Assembly: GCA_031550525.1 (NCBI GenBank) | Contig: JAVBON010000004.1 | Span: forward strand, 170,170-234,169 | Length of the DNA stretch: 64,000 nt | Reading direction: 5' to 3' | Source of the DNA: WRHT01 sp031550525 | Lineage (GTDB): Bacteria > Desulfobacterota > Desulfovibrionia > Desulfovibrionales > Desulfovibrionaceae | Shown: positions 1 to 8,426 of the stretch, piece after piece | How positions within the stretch are numbered: the first letter of the stretch is position 1 | Layout of the letters: every line of letters begins with the position of its first letter | The notes under the pieces: model-generated | The model's database searches: none | The model's input: only the letters and a program-made list of their open reading frames with translations | Told to the model about the DNA's origin: nothing | Made by a program: the position numbers and the translations under genes

Positions 1-819
1 TTTGGTACTCAGGCTTAGCTGCACATTATTCCAATCCTGCCCGGAGTTCTGGCGTATGTTGGCCTGCTGTTTAAAGCGCACAAGCCCGCGCGCGGGGTCG
101 GCCTCAAAGGAATAAGACGGCCACCAGGCGCAATTGAAGCTGATATATGAGTATTCGGCCTCAACCTCCACCGGATTCACGCCTTGGGGCGTGGTTCCCG
201 CAAGGGTCACGGTAACTTCGGCCAATTGCACGCGCTCGCCGCCAAGTGCGTTAAGCTCGTTTTGCAGGTAAGCCACAAGCTGATCAACCTTTTGCTTCTT
301 TGCGGGCAGTTGCGCAAGTTGGCCGTAAATTTCGGGCAACTTTGCCGAAAGCGCGGCGTCAACCTTTTCCAAATCCGCGGCTTGGGGCATGTTGCTCAAA
401 TTGCTCTGCTGCGCCGCCTGGTTCTGCCACATGGCAATTCTTGCGTTAAGCGATTTTTCCAGCCCGTCCAGTCGCGATCTTTCCAGTCTGGCCTCACGCA
501 GTTTATTTACAAGCTGACCGCGCGCGGAGGCGGCCGGGTCGTCTTCCGGCAGCATAAGCTTGCGGCCTATGGAATTAAGCGTAAAGCCGGATACGCTCAC
601 CGTAAACCCAGCCTGCACGGATACGGAGGCGGGCAGGTAAATGTTAAAAGAATGCAGATTTGGCCCTACCTGCTGCAAGCGCACCTTTTCTTTAACCTTA
701 AGCTCGCCCATATTGGGGGCAATTTGCACCGCGTAAGGCGCTTTAACCGTTGCCGCGTGGCCATTAGCTGGAATCATTACACACACCGCCATAAATAGAG
801 TTAGTATTAGCCTAGGCAT
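1..819 (-). CDS. DUF4139 (MuiA-like) domain protein, cut by window edge
   Basis: Reading on the minus strand from ATG at 819 (preceded by GGTGA about six bases upstream) gives 273 codons with no stop before base 1, so the C-terminus lies outside. Residues 1-22 form a signal peptide ending NGHA, so the protein is exported. The next part fits the N-terminal DUF4140 region, then a charged coiled-coil segment (about 90-190), then the opening of DUF4139, recognisable from SFNCAWWPSYSF, the RFKQQANIRQNSGQDW stretch and LSLST. The family is known as mucoidy-inhibitor MuiA-like and has no settled biochemical role. It follows malQ on the same strand with a 46-base gap and is probably co-transcribed. 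Confidence 0.85.
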   Translation of the reverse strand, partial: MPRLILTLFMAVCVMIPANGHAATVKAPYAVQIAPNMGELKVKEKVRLQQVGPNLHSFNIYLPASVSVQAGFTVSVSGFTLNSIGRKLMLPEDDPAASARGQLVNKLREARLERSRLDGLEKSLNARIAMWQNQAAQQSNLSNMPQAADLEKVDAALSAKLPEIYGQLAQLPAKKQKVDQLVAYLQNELNALGGERVQLAEVTVTLAGTTPQGVNPVEVEAEYSYISFNCAWWPSYSFEADPARGLVRFKQQANIRQNSGQDWNNVQLSLSTK

Positions 820-865
820 ATTTAATCACCATATTTGAACGCGTTGCGCCAATTACAGGTTAAAA

Positions 866-2431
866 TCAGTCGTTATCTTCCGCAAGCCTGCCGTATATTC
901 GGCATAAGTCATAAAAACAGGAAAAAACACTTGGCACGGGCGCGGCGCATGGGCTGGCGGCTGACACCCAACCGGACTGGTCCGCAAGACGCCATTCCCA
1001 GTTGCCCTTTGCTACAGATGGCGTATTCATGCGGCCTGTTTCGCCAAGGCCAAGCACGTCTTGCATGGGAATAACCGCCAGATTGGCCTGACTGCCCAAA
1101 GCCAGACGCAACATCGCATCCAGGGCCTCATCCGGGCCAAGGTTCCGCCCTACATAATTACAAAGGTTTTTCTTTTCTTCGTGCTGTGCGCAACAATACC
1201 AATGCAAAGTAGTAGTGTTGTCGTGCGTGCCGGTGTACACCACGCTGTTGCGCGGGTGGCGAAAAGGGGCATCAGGATTACGGGCCGGAGTGTGCCCGCC
1301 AAAGCCGAATTGCAACACCTTCATGCCGGGCAGGCTGAATTCCGCCATTAGCGCGCGCACGTCATCGGTAATCACGCCAAGGTCTTCGGCAATTATGGGG
1401 AGTTCCCGCCCAAAATGCGCCTGCACGGCGCTAAAAAACTCCCGCCCCGGCGCTGGAACCCATTGGCCTTTAACGGCGGTTTCTTCTTCCGCCGGTATTT
1501 CCCAATAGCCGCAAAAACCGCGAAAATGATCCAGCCGCACAATATCGGCAATAAGCAAATTATGCTCCAGCCGTTTTATCCACCAGGCAAAACCGTCCTT
1601 GCGCATTACATCCCAGCGGTATACGGGGTTGCCCCAACGTTGTCCGGTTGCGCTGAAATAATCCGGCGGAACTCCGGCCACGGTTACGGGTAGGCCCTTG
1701 TCGTCAAGCCGGAAAAGCTCCGGCGCGGACCATACGTCGGCACTGTCGTGGGTGACGTAAATGGGCATATCGCCCACAAGCGAGATGCCCAGTTTTTTAC
1801 AAAAAGTGTGCAGGCGTTGCCATTGGCTGAAAAAAAGATACTGCACAAACTTGTGCTTAAGTATGTTGCGCCGGTATTGCTCAGCCCATCTGCCCAAAGC
1901 TTGCGGTTTGCGCCATTTAAGCTCATCAGGCCAATCAACCCAACTTTTTCCGCCATGTTGCTCTTTTATGGATAAAAACATGGCATAGCCGTCAAGCCAG
2001 TAAGCATGGGCGGCGCAAAACTCTTCAAAATTCTTGTCGTGGCACAGGCTGGGAAAGCCCCGCTCGAACGCCGCATTCAATATGGCGGAGCGCTGTTTGT
2101 AAACAGACGGGTAATCGACCATGCATGGTTTAAGACCGCCGCAATACAGGCAGTGGGCGTTTTCAACATCCGCAGGCGATATGTAGCCGCTTTCGCACAA
2201 AAATTCCGGGCTGATGAACAACGGGTTGCCCGCAAAGGCCGAAGGGCTGGAGTAAGGCGAGTTGCCGATAAACTCTGAAATTGGGGTAAGGGGCAAAAAC
2301 TGCCAGCAGCTTATGCCAGACGCGGCCAAAGTTGCCGCAAAGTCGTGCGCGGCCGGACCCAAATCTCCAATACCGTAAGCCGATGGCAATGATGAAATGT
2401 GCAATAAAATGCCGCAACTTCTGCGCTGCAT
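866..2431 (-). CDS. malQ: 4-alpha-glucanotransferase (amylomaltase, GH77)
   Basis: Transfers alpha-1,4-glucan segments between maltodextrins or glycogen in the cytoplasm. The 521-residue length suits the bacterial family. Diagnostic blocks include GILLHISSLPSAYGIGDLG at the N-terminus, the nucleophile in IVRLDHFRG (Asp near 301), the acid/base Glu in IIAEDLGVITDDV (near 349) and the conserved TGTHDNTTT near 385. The frame stays open upstream to a TTG at 2458, but ATG 2431 has GGGGGT seven bases ahead and begins where the family normally begins, so I chose it. The DUF4139 gene follows on the same strand. No other glycogen or maltose genes are visible. Confidence 0.93.
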   Translation of the reverse strand: MQRRSCGILLHISSLPSAYGIGDLGPAAHDFAATLAASGISCWQFLPLTPISEFIGNSPYSSPSAFAGNPLFISPEFLCESGYISPADVENAHCLYCGGLKPCMVDYPSVYKQRSAILNAAFERGFPSLCHDKNFEEFCAAHAYWLDGYAMFLSIKEQHGGKSWVDWPDELKWRKPQALGRWAEQYRRNILKHKFVQYLFFSQWQRLHTFCKKLGISLVGDMPIYVTHDSADVWSAPELFRLDDKGLPVTVAGVPPDYFSATGQRWGNPVYRWDVMRKDGFAWWIKRLEHNLLIADIVRLDHFRGFCGYWEIPAEEETAVKGQWVPAPGREFFSAVQAHFGRELPIIAEDLGVITDDVRALMAEFSLPGMKVLQFGFGGHTPARNPDAPFRHPRNSVVYTGTHDNTTTLHWYCCAQHEEKKNLCNYVGRNLGPDEALDAMLRLALGSQANLAVIPMQDVLGLGETGRMNTPSVAKGNWEWRLADQSGWVSAASPCAAPVPSVFSCFYDLCRIYGRLAEDND

Positions 2432-2762
2432 ATGGTTACCCCCAAACAAGCCCGGCAAAAAAACGCAAACCGCGCATGACGCATTGCGCCAGGACTATGT
2501 TGAAAATGCGCGTCGCTCAAAACTTGCCTTAATGCGGCGGCTTTTGCAACTGCTTATTGTGTAGCCGCCCGGCAGTCGCGGCCTGGCTCCATACCGTTTC
2601 AGACCACATCAACCAAGCCGATATATATTTGTATAAACCGCATCGCGGTCTGAACCACCCTGAGCGCCAGGCAACAAAAACTCCAATTATGATATGGCTT
2701 GCAATACGTTGAATATTGCCAAGGCGGCAGCATTAATGTAATGCTGCAATTCGGAGGCATAT
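2432..2762. other. Intergenic region, divergent promoters
   Basis: About 330 bases separate the divergently transcribed malQ and the shikimate-kinase-like gene. I see no supported gene. An eight-base inverted repeat (TTCAGACC at 2598, GGTCTGAA at 2647) encloses an AT-rich core and could be regulatory. Promoters for both flanking genes must lie here. Confidence 0.5.
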
Positions 2763-3335
2763 ATGCAAACATCAGCCAGCAAGCCAGATAGCGGCGCGCA
2801 TGCCGCGCAACCACTGCCGGAAGACAAATGTGTGAGCATTATAGGCATGGCGGCGGCGGGAAAAAGTAAAATGGGGGCCGAGCTGGCCCGGCTTATGGAC
2901 TGGGCGCATGTTGATTCGGACCATCTTATTGAATCGGCCTACGGCGCGCCTTTGCAGCATATTACCGATGCCATGAGCAAAGAAGAATTTTTGGATTTGG
3001 AAGCCAAGGTTATTCAAAACATTCGCCTGGCGCATTGTGTAATCTCCACCGGGGGCAGCGTTGTTTACCGCGAGCAGGCCATGCTGCGGCTTAAAGAGCT
3101 GGGGCCGGTGCTTTATATTGACGTGCCTCTTCCCATAATCTTGGAGCGCATTGCCCGCAAGCCGGACAGAGGCTTGGCCATAGCGCCGGGGCAAACCATT
3201 GAAGACCTGTTTAACGAGCGTAAGCTGCTGTACGAGAAATATGCCGATTTAAGAATAGCCGGAGGCAACAACCCAGTTACGGACTATGCCCTTGAGGCCC
3301 TTGAGGCGGTGCGCGGCTTTTTCAGGCAGACATGA
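2763..3335 (+). CDS. Shikimate-kinase-like P-loop kinase, substrate uncertain
   Basis: 190 residues. Start ATG 2763 follows a GGAGG site. The fold is clear: Walker A GMAAAGKS at 28-35, the DSD pair at 51-53, a LID arginine region around 136, and NERKLLY near 151-157 matching the shikimate kinase ERxPLY region. Two shikimate-contact motifs are altered: the FRxxE motif reads FLDLE (76-80), losing the substrate-binding arginine, and the GGG motif reads GGS (97-99). The protein may therefore phosphorylate a different small alcohol; I recall that shikimate-kinase-like proteins have been proposed as homoserine kinases in Desulfovibrio, but I cannot check this. It overlaps the exporter gene that follows by four bases, so the two are translationally coupled. 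Confidence 0.75.
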   Translation: MQTSASKPDSGAHAAQPLPEDKCVSIIGMAAAGKSKMGAELARLMDWAHVDSDHLIESAYGAPLQHITDAMSKEEFLDLEAKVIQNIRLAHCVISTGGSVVYREQAMLRLKELGPVLYIDVPLPIILERIARKPDRGLAIAPGQTIEDLFNERKLLYEKYADLRIAGGNNPVTDYALEALEAVRGFFRQT

Positions 3336-4258
3336 TGCGGCTTTTTCCGTGGTGGTTCAAACTGCCGCAAGGCATACGCGGCGGCATGCTGATTTTTCTG
3401 GGGGCCGTAAGCATCAGCTTCGGGCCCATCATAATAACAATGGTTGATGCAGGGGCCACCGCCTCGGCTTTTTACCGCATGTTTTTCGGCGGTATTGTTC
3501 TGTTGTTGGCGGCACTGCTAAAACGCTGCCCCCTGCGCCCAAGCCTGCCCGCTTTTATTGCCATAATTCTGGCCGGCGCGGCCTTTTGCGGCGATCTGTT
3601 TTTCTGGCATCGCTCAATCTTGCTGGTTGGGCCGGGTTTATCCACCATTCTCGCCAATTTTCAGGTTTTTGTGCTGGCCATAGCCGGTATTCTGTTTTTT
3701 GGCGAAAAAGCGTCCATCCGCGTGTTCGGCGCCATAGTGCTGGCTCTGATAGGTTTGGTGATGCTGCTGGAAGTGGACCTGCGCAGCCTACCGCCGGGCC
3801 TGTTCATGGGCATTGTCTACGGCCTTGTTACCTCACTTTTTCTCTCCTGCTACGTGCTTTTGCTCCGGCACAGCCGCCGCGTGGCCGTGCCTTTGCCATT
3901 GCTCGCCAACATGGCCTGGGTGTCTTTTGCCTGCGCTGTTTTTCTCGCTACTCTGCTGTTGCTGGAAGGCGGCAGTTTTGCCCTTGCGAGCGCCTCGGAT
4001 GCAGGTTTTTTAATTTTATACGGCATCGGCTGCCAGGCAATAGGCTGGCTTATGGTTTCCGCCGGACTACCCTACCTACCGCCTGGCAAAGGAGGGTTAC
4101 TGTTTATGGCTGAGCCGTTATTCGCCTTTGTATGGGATGTGCTGTTGCTGGGCAGGCCAACAGGAATTGCAGGCTATGGCGGCGCACTGCTTACCATTTT
4201 TGCAATTTACCTCTGCTTTTCCGGCGGCAGGCCAAAAGGCAAGCAGGGCATTGCGTAA
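3332..4258 (+). CDS. EamA/DMT-superfamily transporter
   Basis: 308 residues with about ten hydrophobic helices in two homologous halves, the EamA (drug/metabolite transporter) arrangement. The first half includes ATASAFYRMFFGGIVLL and WHRSILLVGPGLSTILANFQVF; the second ends with KGGLLFMAEPLFAFVWDVLLLG, matching the typical EamA end-of-repeat. The ATG overlaps the kinase stop (ATGA), showing coupling. Members export amino acids, purines or other metabolites; the substrate cannot be predicted here, though linkage to a small-molecule kinase suggests a metabolite in the same pathway. Confidence 0.85.
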   Translation: MMRLFPWWFKLPQGIRGGMLIFLGAVSISFGPIIITMVDAGATASAFYRMFFGGIVLLLAALLKRCPLRPSLPAFIAIILAGAAFCGDLFFWHRSILLVGPGLSTILANFQVFVLAIAGILFFGEKASIRVFGAIVLALIGLVMLLEVDLRSLPPGLFMGIVYGLVTSLFLSCYVLLLRHSRRVAVPLPLLANMAWVSFACAVFLATLLLLEGGSFALASASDAGFLILYGIGCQAIGWLMVSAGLPYLPPGKGGLLFMAEPLFAFVWDVLLLGRPTGIAGYGGALLTIFAIYLCFSGGRPKGKQGIA

Positions 4259-4345
4259 AACAACATTTTGGTTATAAGCAATAGAAATGGTGCAAACTAT
4301 AATTTTTTGCGCTATATGAAGGTAACACTTTAATAAGAGGTTAAC

Positions 4346-5305
4346 ATGCTTGGCGACTATTCCATATATAGCGTAATATTGTTCTGCGCCATGGTAGTGG
4401 TATGTTTGGTTGTGGACCTGAAGGCCCACAAGGCGGATGAGGTTATATCCGCAAAAAGCGCCGGGTTGTGGACTTTGTTCTGGGTTATGCTGGCCCTGGC
4501 CTTTAGCGGTTATGTATGGGCCTCGCACGGCGCTACGGACTTTTCTCTGTTCATTTCAGGTTATCTGTTGGAAAAATCGTTATCCGTGGACAACCTGTTT
4601 GTGATGATGGCCATATTCACGGCCTTCAGCGTGCCGGACAAATACCAGCACCGTGTTTTATACTATGGCATTCTGGGCGCGCTTATACTGCGCCTGATCT
4701 TTGTGGCCCTTGGCACTGCCCTGTTGCAATCTTTCGCCTGGATGGCCCTGCTCTTCAGCGTATTCATACTGTGGTCGGCCTGGAAAATGTGGTCTTCAAT
4801 GCACAGCGGGCATGAGCAGCTTGACGACTATGCCAACCACTGGTCGGTACGCATGACCAGAAAGGTGTTTCCTGTTTACCCACGCCTTTCCGGCCATTGC
4901 TTTTTTGTTAAGGATAACGCCCGTTGGGCGGTTACTCCGCTTTTTCTCTGCCTCGTAACCATAGAATTTGCTGACGTCATGTTTGCCTTTGACAGCGTGC
5001 CCGCCATAATAGCCATAACCCAAAAGCCATTTCTGGTTTACACCAGCAATATATTCGCCATTCTTGGTTTGCGCTCCATGTTCTTTTTTCTGGCGGCGGC
5101 CAAGCGCTACTTGGTGCATCTGGAAAAAGCAGTTATCATAATACTGGTATACATAGGCGTAAAAATGGCCGTGCAGTATTTCGGATTCCATATACACCAC
5201 CTGATCAGCCTGGCAGTGGTATTGGGCCTGCTTTGCCTCGGCGTGCTGGCGTCTTTTGCCTTCCCTATAAAAAACGGCAATGGCGGAGGTCACCCCAAAG
5301 ATTAG
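4346..5305 (+). CDS. TerC/Alx-family integral membrane protein
   Basis: 319 residues, about nine transmembrane helices. Hallmarks are the acidic membrane motif LLEKSLSVDNLFVMMAIF near 77-94 and VTIEFADVMFAFDSVPAIIAIT near 209-230, both diagnostic of TerC/Alx/YceF-type proteins, which are linked to manganese export at the membrane and to tellurite resistance operons. AAGAGG lies ten bases before ATG. No other ter genes are adjacent and I see no yybP-ykoY-type leader in the 87 bases upstream, so this is probably a stand-alone ion-homeostasis gene. Confidence 0.88.
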   Translation: MLGDYSIYSVILFCAMVVVCLVVDLKAHKADEVISAKSAGLWTLFWVMLALAFSGYVWASHGATDFSLFISGYLLEKSLSVDNLFVMMAIFTAFSVPDKYQHRVLYYGILGALILRLIFVALGTALLQSFAWMALLFSVFILWSAWKMWSSMHSGHEQLDDYANHWSVRMTRKVFPVYPRLSGHCFFVKDNARWAVTPLFLCLVTIEFADVMFAFDSVPAIIAITQKPFLVYTSNIFAILGLRSMFFFLAAAKRYLVHLEKAVIIILVYIGVKMAVQYFGFHIHHLISLAVVLGLLCLGVLASFAFPIKNGNGGGHPKD

Positions 5306-5500
5306 TGTATCGCCAACTTAACAGTAGGCAAAAGGGCAGCGGCATAGTAAGGCAGATTTACCAAATTCAGGCCGTTCAGCCCCAAAAGCTGGGCCCATAT
5401 TACCAAAGCTCGAAGTGCATGGCCAAATAGTTAAATGGAGGCAGGCCTCGATCTTTGCCCACTTTATCGCAACCTTGATAAGAAACAGTCTGCAATAAGC

Positions 5501-5540
5501 AAAAATGCGCGTGCCAATTAAAGCCACGCGCATTTTTATT
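5501..5540. terminator. Bidirectional intrinsic terminator (terC side)
   Basis: Thirteen-base perfect arms (AAAAATGCGCGTG at 5501, CACGCGCATTTTT ending 5537) with a short loop and T/A tracts on both sides. It lies 200 bases past terC and can serve the convergent ATP synthase operon too. Confidence 0.75.
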
Positions 5541-5625
5541 TTAATATGCCGTGAGTTTCGGGCAGCCAAGTTTAGCGGCAACGAAGTTATGAAAAGCAAT
5601 GGTGTTACTGTAGCGCTCCTCATAT

Positions 5626-5655
5626 AAAAAGCGGTTCAGACTAGGTCTGAACCGC
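5626..5655 (-). terminator. Intrinsic terminator of ATP synthase operon
   Basis: Eleven-base arms GCGGTTCAGAC (5631) and GTCTGAACCGC (ends 5655) with loop TAG. On the minus strand the hairpin is followed by TTTTT (5626-5630). It sits 26 bases beyond the atpC stop. Confidence 0.9.
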
Positions 5656-5680
5656 CTCATATAATGCAATTATGTCTGTT

Positions 5681-6085
5681 TTAACGCGATGTGTAAATGT
5701 TGAGGCGGGTCATGGCACGTTGAAGGGCCAAATGCGCGCGCTCATCATTAAGGTTTTCGGCGCGCTTTTGCAGGCGCTCTTCCGCTCTTTTCTTGGCTTC
5801 CTGAGCTCTGGCCGCATCAATATTCTCGGCCAGCTCGGCGGATTCGGCAAGCACGGTAACCTTGTTATCGGAAACCTCGGCAAAGCCGCCGCCAACAAAG
5901 GCATTATGCCGTTTACCATTTGCGGTGTATGACAATTTGCCTATGGTCAAAGCCACCAGCAACGGAATATGGCCCGGCAACACGCCGAACTCGCCTTCCA
6001 CCCCAGGAGCGCTCACATAGTCCACCTGTTCGCTCATAACAATCTTGTCAGGGGTGACAATGTCAAGCTGGAGGGATTTTTCCAT
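5681..6085 (-). CDS. atpC: F1Fo ATP synthase epsilon subunit
   Basis: 134 residues, the usual length. The N-terminal beta-barrel is recognisable in LQLDIVTPDKIVMSEQVDYV and GEFGVLPGHIPLL; the C-terminal two-helix arm contains the ENIDAARAQEAKKRAEERL segment. Epsilon couples F1 to the rotor and inhibits ATP hydrolysis. It is the last gene of the operon, eight bases after atpD, with the terminator just downstream. Confidence 0.97.
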   Translation of the reverse strand: MEKSLQLDIVTPDKIVMSEQVDYVSAPGVEGEFGVLPGHIPLLVALTIGKLSYTANGKRHNAFVGGGFAEVSDNKVTVLAESAELAENIDAARAQEAKKRAEERLQKRAENLNDERAHLALQRAMTRLNIYTSR

Positions 6086-6093
6086 AACCGCTC

Positions 6094-7512
6094 CTATTGC
6101 TCGGAAGCTTTACGGGCGTTGTACTTTTCCAGCGCCATTTCAATGCCGCCCACCATGTAGAAGTCGGTTTCCGCAAGGTGGTCGAACTCTCCGCTCAAAA
6201 TGCCGCGGAAAGCCTTAACAGTATCTTCCAGCTTCACATACTGGCCCGGAGTGCCGGTAAACACTTCCGCCACGTGGAAAGGCTGCGACAGGAAACGTTG
6301 AATACGGCGGGCGCGGGCAACGGTAAGCTTATCTTCGTCAGACAGTTCGTCCATACCCAAAATGGCTATAATATCCTGCAGGTCGTTATACTTTTGCAGC
6401 ACCTGCTGCACTTCGCGCGCTACGGAGTAGTGCTCGTCGCCCACAACCAGCGGGTCGAGTATGCGCGAGGTGGAGTCCAGCGGGTCCACGGCGGGGTAGA
6501 TGCCAAGTTCCGCGATCTGACGGGAAAGAACCAGCGTTCCGTCAAGGTGCGAGAAGGTGGTAGCCGGGGCCGGGTCGGTCAAGTCGTCAGCAGGCACGTA
6601 AACGGCCTGCACCGAGGTGATGGAACCGGACTGGGTGGAGGTAATACGCTCCTGCAAGCCGCCAAGGTCGGTGCCCAGAGTGGGCTGGTAACCCACCGCC
6701 GAAGGCATGCGGCCCAAAAGCGCGGAAACTTCGGAACCGGCCTGGGTAAAGCGGAATATATTGTCTACAAAGAGAAGCACGTCCTGGTGCTCTTCGTCAC
6801 GGAAGTATTCCGCGCAAGTAAGAGCGGTGAGGGCCACGCGCGAACGGGCTCCTGGGGGTTCGTTCATCTGGCCGTACACAAGCGCGGTTTTTTCCAGCAC
6901 GCCAGCTTCGGACATTTCGTTGTAAAGGTCGCGGCCTTCACGAGTACGCTCGCCAACACCGGCAAACACGGAAATACCACCGTGCTGCTTGGCGATGTTG
7001 TTGATCATTTCCATGAGAATAACGGTTTTGCCCACACCGGCGCCACCAAAGAGGCCCATTTTGCCGCCTTTGGGGAAGGGAACCAGAAGGTCCACAACCT
7101 TTATGCCGGTTTCGAGCATTTCAACTTCGGTGTTCTGCTCGGTAAAGGCCGGGGCTGGGCGGTGAATGGGCAAATACTTTTTGGTATTAATCGGGCCCAT
7201 TTCATCCACGGGCTTGCCCACAACGTTAATGATACGGCCAAGCGCGCCCTTGCCTACCGGAGCCATTATGGGGTGGCCGGTATCAACAGCTTCCATGCCG
7301 CGCACCAGACCTTCGGAGGCGTCCATGGCTATGGTGCGCACAACGTTGTCGCCAAGGTGCTGGGCAACTTCGCAAATAAGCTCCGGAGCATCGCTGTTGT
7401 TAGGGTTTTTCAGCTCCAGGGCGTTCAGGATATTCGGCAGAATGCCAGCGGGGAACTCAATGTCCACCACGGCGCCGATAACCTGAACAACTCTTCCTAC
7501 ATTTTGACTCAT
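6094..7512 (-). CDS. atpD: F1Fo ATP synthase beta subunit
   Basis: 472 residues. Carries the catalytic nucleotide site: Walker A GGAGVGKTV near 150, GERTREG, the Walker B strand DVLLFVDNIFRFTQAGSEVS and the signature PAVDPLDSTSR. This is the catalytic F1 subunit. It lies between atpG (17-base gap) and atpC (8-base gap) in the standard order. Confidence 0.98.
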   Translation of the reverse strand: MSQNVGRVVQVIGAVVDIEFPAGILPNILNALELKNPNNSDAPELICEVAQHLGDNVVRTIAMDASEGLVRGMEAVDTGHPIMAPVGKGALGRIINVVGKPVDEMGPINTKKYLPIHRPAPAFTEQNTEVEMLETGIKVVDLLVPFPKGGKMGLFGGAGVGKTVILMEMINNIAKQHGGISVFAGVGERTREGRDLYNEMSEAGVLEKTALVYGQMNEPPGARSRVALTALTCAEYFRDEEHQDVLLFVDNIFRFTQAGSEVSALLGRMPSAVGYQPTLGTDLGGLQERITSTQSGSITSVQAVYVPADDLTDPAPATTFSHLDGTLVLSRQIAELGIYPAVDPLDSTSRILDPLVVGDEHYSVAREVQQVLQKYNDLQDIIAILGMDELSDEDKLTVARARRIQRFLSQPFHVAEVFTGTPGQYVKLEDTVKAFRGILSGEFDHLAETDFYMVGGIEMALEKYNARKASEQ

Positions 7513-7529
7513 ATCCTGTACACTCCCTT

Positions 7530-8408
7530 CTAGCCGTTGAGCGCGTTGGCGCCGGAGACTATGTCAATCAGGTCGGTTGTAATGGCCGATTGTCTGGTTT
7601 TGTTGTAAAGCATGCTGAGAGAGGCAACAATATCGTCACAGTTACGGGTGGCGTTATCCATTGCCGCCATGCGAGCCGCATGCTCACTGGCCGAAGTATC
7701 CAGAAGGCCTCTGTACACCTGCACATTTATGTAGCGAGGCAGAATTTCGGCCAAAAGAGATATCACATCGGGCTCGTAAACATACTCCGCGCTATTCTGC
7801 CCGGCCGCGCTTTCTTCAACTTCCGGCGCTTTCATAGGCAGAATGGCCTGGGTTACAGGCACTTGCTTTGCAAGGCTCACAAACTCGGCATAAACCATAT
7901 AAACCTGGTCCAAAGCGCCGCTGAGGTAGTCGGATATTATATCCTCACCCAGCTTGGCTGCCACCTGAAAGCTAAGCGGCTCCAAGGTGCTTTGGGCGCG
8001 CGAAGGTTGCTCGAAGCCAAGTTTTCTTATGGTGTCGCGCCCTTTACGGCCAACGTTGTAAAACTTGACGGCAATACCTTCCGCCTGCTTTTGCCTGGCC
8101 AGCTTTAAAGCGGCGCTAATAAGCCCAGCGTTGAATGCGCCGGCCAAGCCGCGATCAGAAGTAGCCAGAATAATGCCACAGGTTTTGGGCTCGGCACGCT
8201 CCTCCAGCAGCGGGTGGGCGCTGGCGTCGGCCTTGCCGGCAAGATCCTTGAGCATTTGCTGGAACTTGTCGGCGTAGGGGCGGAACTTCTCAATACGGGA
8301 TTGAGCGCCGCGCAGCTTAGCCGAAGAAACCATGTTCATGGCTCGGGTAATCTGCTTGGTCTTGTTGACCCCTACAATTTTCATTTTTACTGCTTTTAAC
8401 GAAGCCAT
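7530..8408 (-). CDS. atpG: F1Fo ATP synthase gamma subunit
   Basis: 292 residues forming the central shaft. The N-terminal helix MKIVGVNKTKQITRAMNMVSSAKLR and the C-terminal helix with ARMAAMDNATRNCDD and LYNKTRQSAITTDLIDIVSGA are characteristic. The central Rossmann part contains ILATSDRGLAGAFNAGL. Eighteen bases separate it from atpA. Confidence 0.97.
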   Translation of the reverse strand: MASLKAVKMKIVGVNKTKQITRAMNMVSSAKLRGAQSRIEKFRPYADKFQQMLKDLAGKADASAHPLLEERAEPKTCGIILATSDRGLAGAFNAGLISAALKLARQKQAEGIAVKFYNVGRKGRDTIRKLGFEQPSRAQSTLEPLSFQVAAKLGEDIISDYLSGALDQVYMVYAEFVSLAKQVPVTQAILPMKAPEVEESAAGQNSAEYVYEPDVISLLAEILPRYINVQVYRGLLDTSASEHAARMAAMDNATRNCDDIVASLSMLYNKTRQSAITTDLIDIVSGANALNG

Positions 8409-8426
8409 GTATTACCTCCGCCGGGG

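Noticed and set aside
184..798. Open frame on the plus strand at the left edge
   Set aside because: The minus strand here encodes a signal-peptide DUF4139 protein that runs to base 1; the plus frame is its shadow.
4259..4345. Manganese riboswitch ahead of terC
   Set aside because: The 87-base gap is too short and lacks the expected paired stems.
6097..7533. Long open frame (478 codons) opposite atpD
   Set aside because: It is fully antisense to a well-conserved gene, has no family motifs and reflects codon bias of atpD.
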